Source: Actinomycetota bacterium (lineage in GTDB: Bacteria > Acidobacteriota > Blastocatellia > Chloracidobacteriales > Chloracidobacteriaceae). Taken from it: 6,385 bases of DNA. Position 1 is the first letter of the stretch. Every line of letters starts with the position of its first letter. Positions 5,573 through 6,385 of the stretch are shown piece by piece. The position numbers and the translations under genes are program-made. The stretch is from positions 1-6,385 of the forward strand of contig JAAFHI010000212.1 in NCBI GenBank assembly GCA_013298335.1, written 5' to 3'. A model generated the notes under the pieces. That model made no database searches. It was not told the DNA's origin and saw nothing but the letters and a program-made list of their open reading frames with translations.

Positions 5573-6385
5573 ATGTACCCAAATTCATTTCTTCGAGTCG
5601 CCTTTTTCGGGGCGTTTTTCGCCTTTGGAAGTATTGTTTTTTCAACTTTCCCGGTTTCGGCCCAGACCGAAACCAGCGCCGCGATTCGCGGCCGCGTCAC
5701 GGATGCCTCCGGGGCCGTCGTCGCCGGTTCGAGGGTCGGTCTCGCCAGTCTTTCTGCCGGCCTTCAGCGGGAAGTGACCACCGATGAAAACGGACGGTTT
5801 TCCTTTGTCGGTCTGCCGCTGGCGGACGATTTCGTGGTCTCGGTGACCGCCGACGGGTTCAAAACAGCGAAGTCCGCCGCGACCGCGCCGAAAGCGGGGG
5901 AAGCCACTTCCTTGAACTTCGTGCTGGAAGTGGCCGCCGTGGATGAAATGGTGACGGCGGTGGCCGATCTCCCGGCGGTCGTTTCGGATGCTCCCGAAAT
6001 CAGCCAGTCGGTCGATGCCCGGCGCCTGACCGAACTGCCCTCGAACGGCCGCAGCCTGAACCGGTTCGCCCTCCTCAATCCGCACGTCCGCAACACCGCC
6101 GGACTCGGCAGCGACGGCAGCGGCGCGGCGCGTCTCTCCATCAACGGCAACTCCTTCCGCAACACCAGTTACAAGCTGGACGGCAACACCAACTACGAAT
6201 CCGTCTTCGCCAACGCGCCGCAGCAGCAGGTTTCGCTGGCCGCCGTACAGGAATTCAAGGTGATGACGAACCAGTATTCCGCCGAGTATGGCGGGTCGAG
6301 CGCCGGCATTCTCAGCACGACCACCCGTTCGGGAGGGGAGCAGTTTCACGGACAGGCGTTCCATTTTCTGCGTCCGAGCGGCATC
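5573..6385 (+). CDS. TonB-dependent receptor-like outer-membrane protein, N-terminal part
   Basis: The frame is open to the window end, giving the first 271 residues of a protein probably over 1,000 residues long. A signal peptide (hydrophobic about 9-26) likely ends after PVSA (residue 30). Residues about 36-120 form a carboxypeptidase-regulatory-like beta-sandwich: AAIRGRVTDASGAVV, then TTDENGRFSFVGLPL and VTADGF. Next comes a plug-like domain, with ELPSNGRSLNRFALLNP (154-170), SINGNSFRNTSYKLDGN (189-205), QVSLAAVQEFKV (219-230), QYSAEYGGSSAGI (234-246) and a FHGQAFHFLRP-type start of the barrel. This Oar-like architecture is abundant in Acidobacteriota; such proteins are thought to import large nutrients or act at the cell surface, and the substrate cannot be told. 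The ATG at 5573 has no good ribosome site (AGG is directly adjacent); an in-frame GTG at 5531 would put 14 residues before the signal peptide and is less likely. Confidence 0.9.
   Translation, partial: MYPNSFLRVAFFGAFFAFGSIVFSTFPVSAQTETSAAIRGRVTDASGAVVAGSRVGLASLSAGLQREVTTDENGRFSFVGLPLADDFVVSVTADGFKTAKSAATAPKAGEATSLNFVLEVAAVDEMVTAVADLPAVVSDAPEISQSVDARRLTELPSNGRSLNRFALLNPHVRNTAGLGSDGSGAARLSINGNSFRNTSYKLDGNTNYESVFANAPQQQVSLAAVQEFKVMTNQYSAEYGGSSAGILSTTTRSGGEQFHGQAFHFLRPSGI

Noticed and set aside
5642..6364. 240-codon minus-strand frame at the window end
   Set aside because: It is antisense to the receptor gene, whose plus-strand frame shows a signal peptide, a regulatory-like domain and a plug domain.
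1..6385. CRISPR array, insertion sequence, tRNA, rRNA or defence system
   Set aside because: There are no regularly spaced repeats, transposase motifs, cloverleaf or rRNA-like segments on either strand.

Overview
The window is G+C-rich, densely coding DNA, most likely from an Acidobacteriota chromosome. The main support is the incomplete last gene: a TonB-dependent receptor-like protein with an N-terminal carboxypeptidase-regulatory-like domain followed by ELPSNGR..., QVSLAAVQEF and SAEYGG signatures, an architecture greatly expanded in that phylum. A tandem hpnC-hpnD pair and small secreted YbjN and DUF2059-type proteins fit this. The assignment is an inference from protein style; there is no rRNA or marker gene here.

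Layout. (1) 3-1841 (+): the 3' part of an APC-superfamily permease with a soluble C-terminal domain; its start lies before the window. (2) 1861-1904: a near-perfect 19-bp hairpin that can terminate transcription from both sides, between two convergent genes. (3) 1920-2411 (-): a secreted YbjN-domain protein. (4) 2412-2745: a 334-bp divergent intergenic region with a palindrome near the YbjN gene and a likely promoter, with an overlapping dyad, for hpnC. (5) 2746-3654 and 3665-4522 (+): hpnC and hpnD, 10 bp apart, two trans-isoprenyl diphosphate synthase-family enzymes that together turn farnesyl diphosphate into hydroxysqualene for hopanoid synthesis. (6) 4609-5298 (+): a secreted DUF2059-like protein with a duplicated helical motif, closed by a strong intrinsic terminator at 5329-5367. 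(7) 5368-5572: a regulatory region with a hairpin-forming block and a dyad whose right arm is a consensus -35 box. (8) 5573-6385 (+): the beginning of the TonB-dependent receptor-like gene, running off the window.

How they work together. hpnC and hpnD are one metabolic unit. The DUF2059-like gene lies 86 bp downstream with no canonical terminator between, so it may be co-transcribed with them, but nothing in its sequence ties it to lipid synthesis. The third enzyme of the squalene route, HpnE, is not next to hpnD here. The other genes look like independent transcription units. I see no mobile element, CRISPR array, tRNA, rRNA or defence system. The content is mostly ordinary; the most notable signals are the promoter-overlapping dyads, the bidirectional terminator, the motif duplication in the DUF2059-like protein, and the hpnCD pair without adjacent hpnE.
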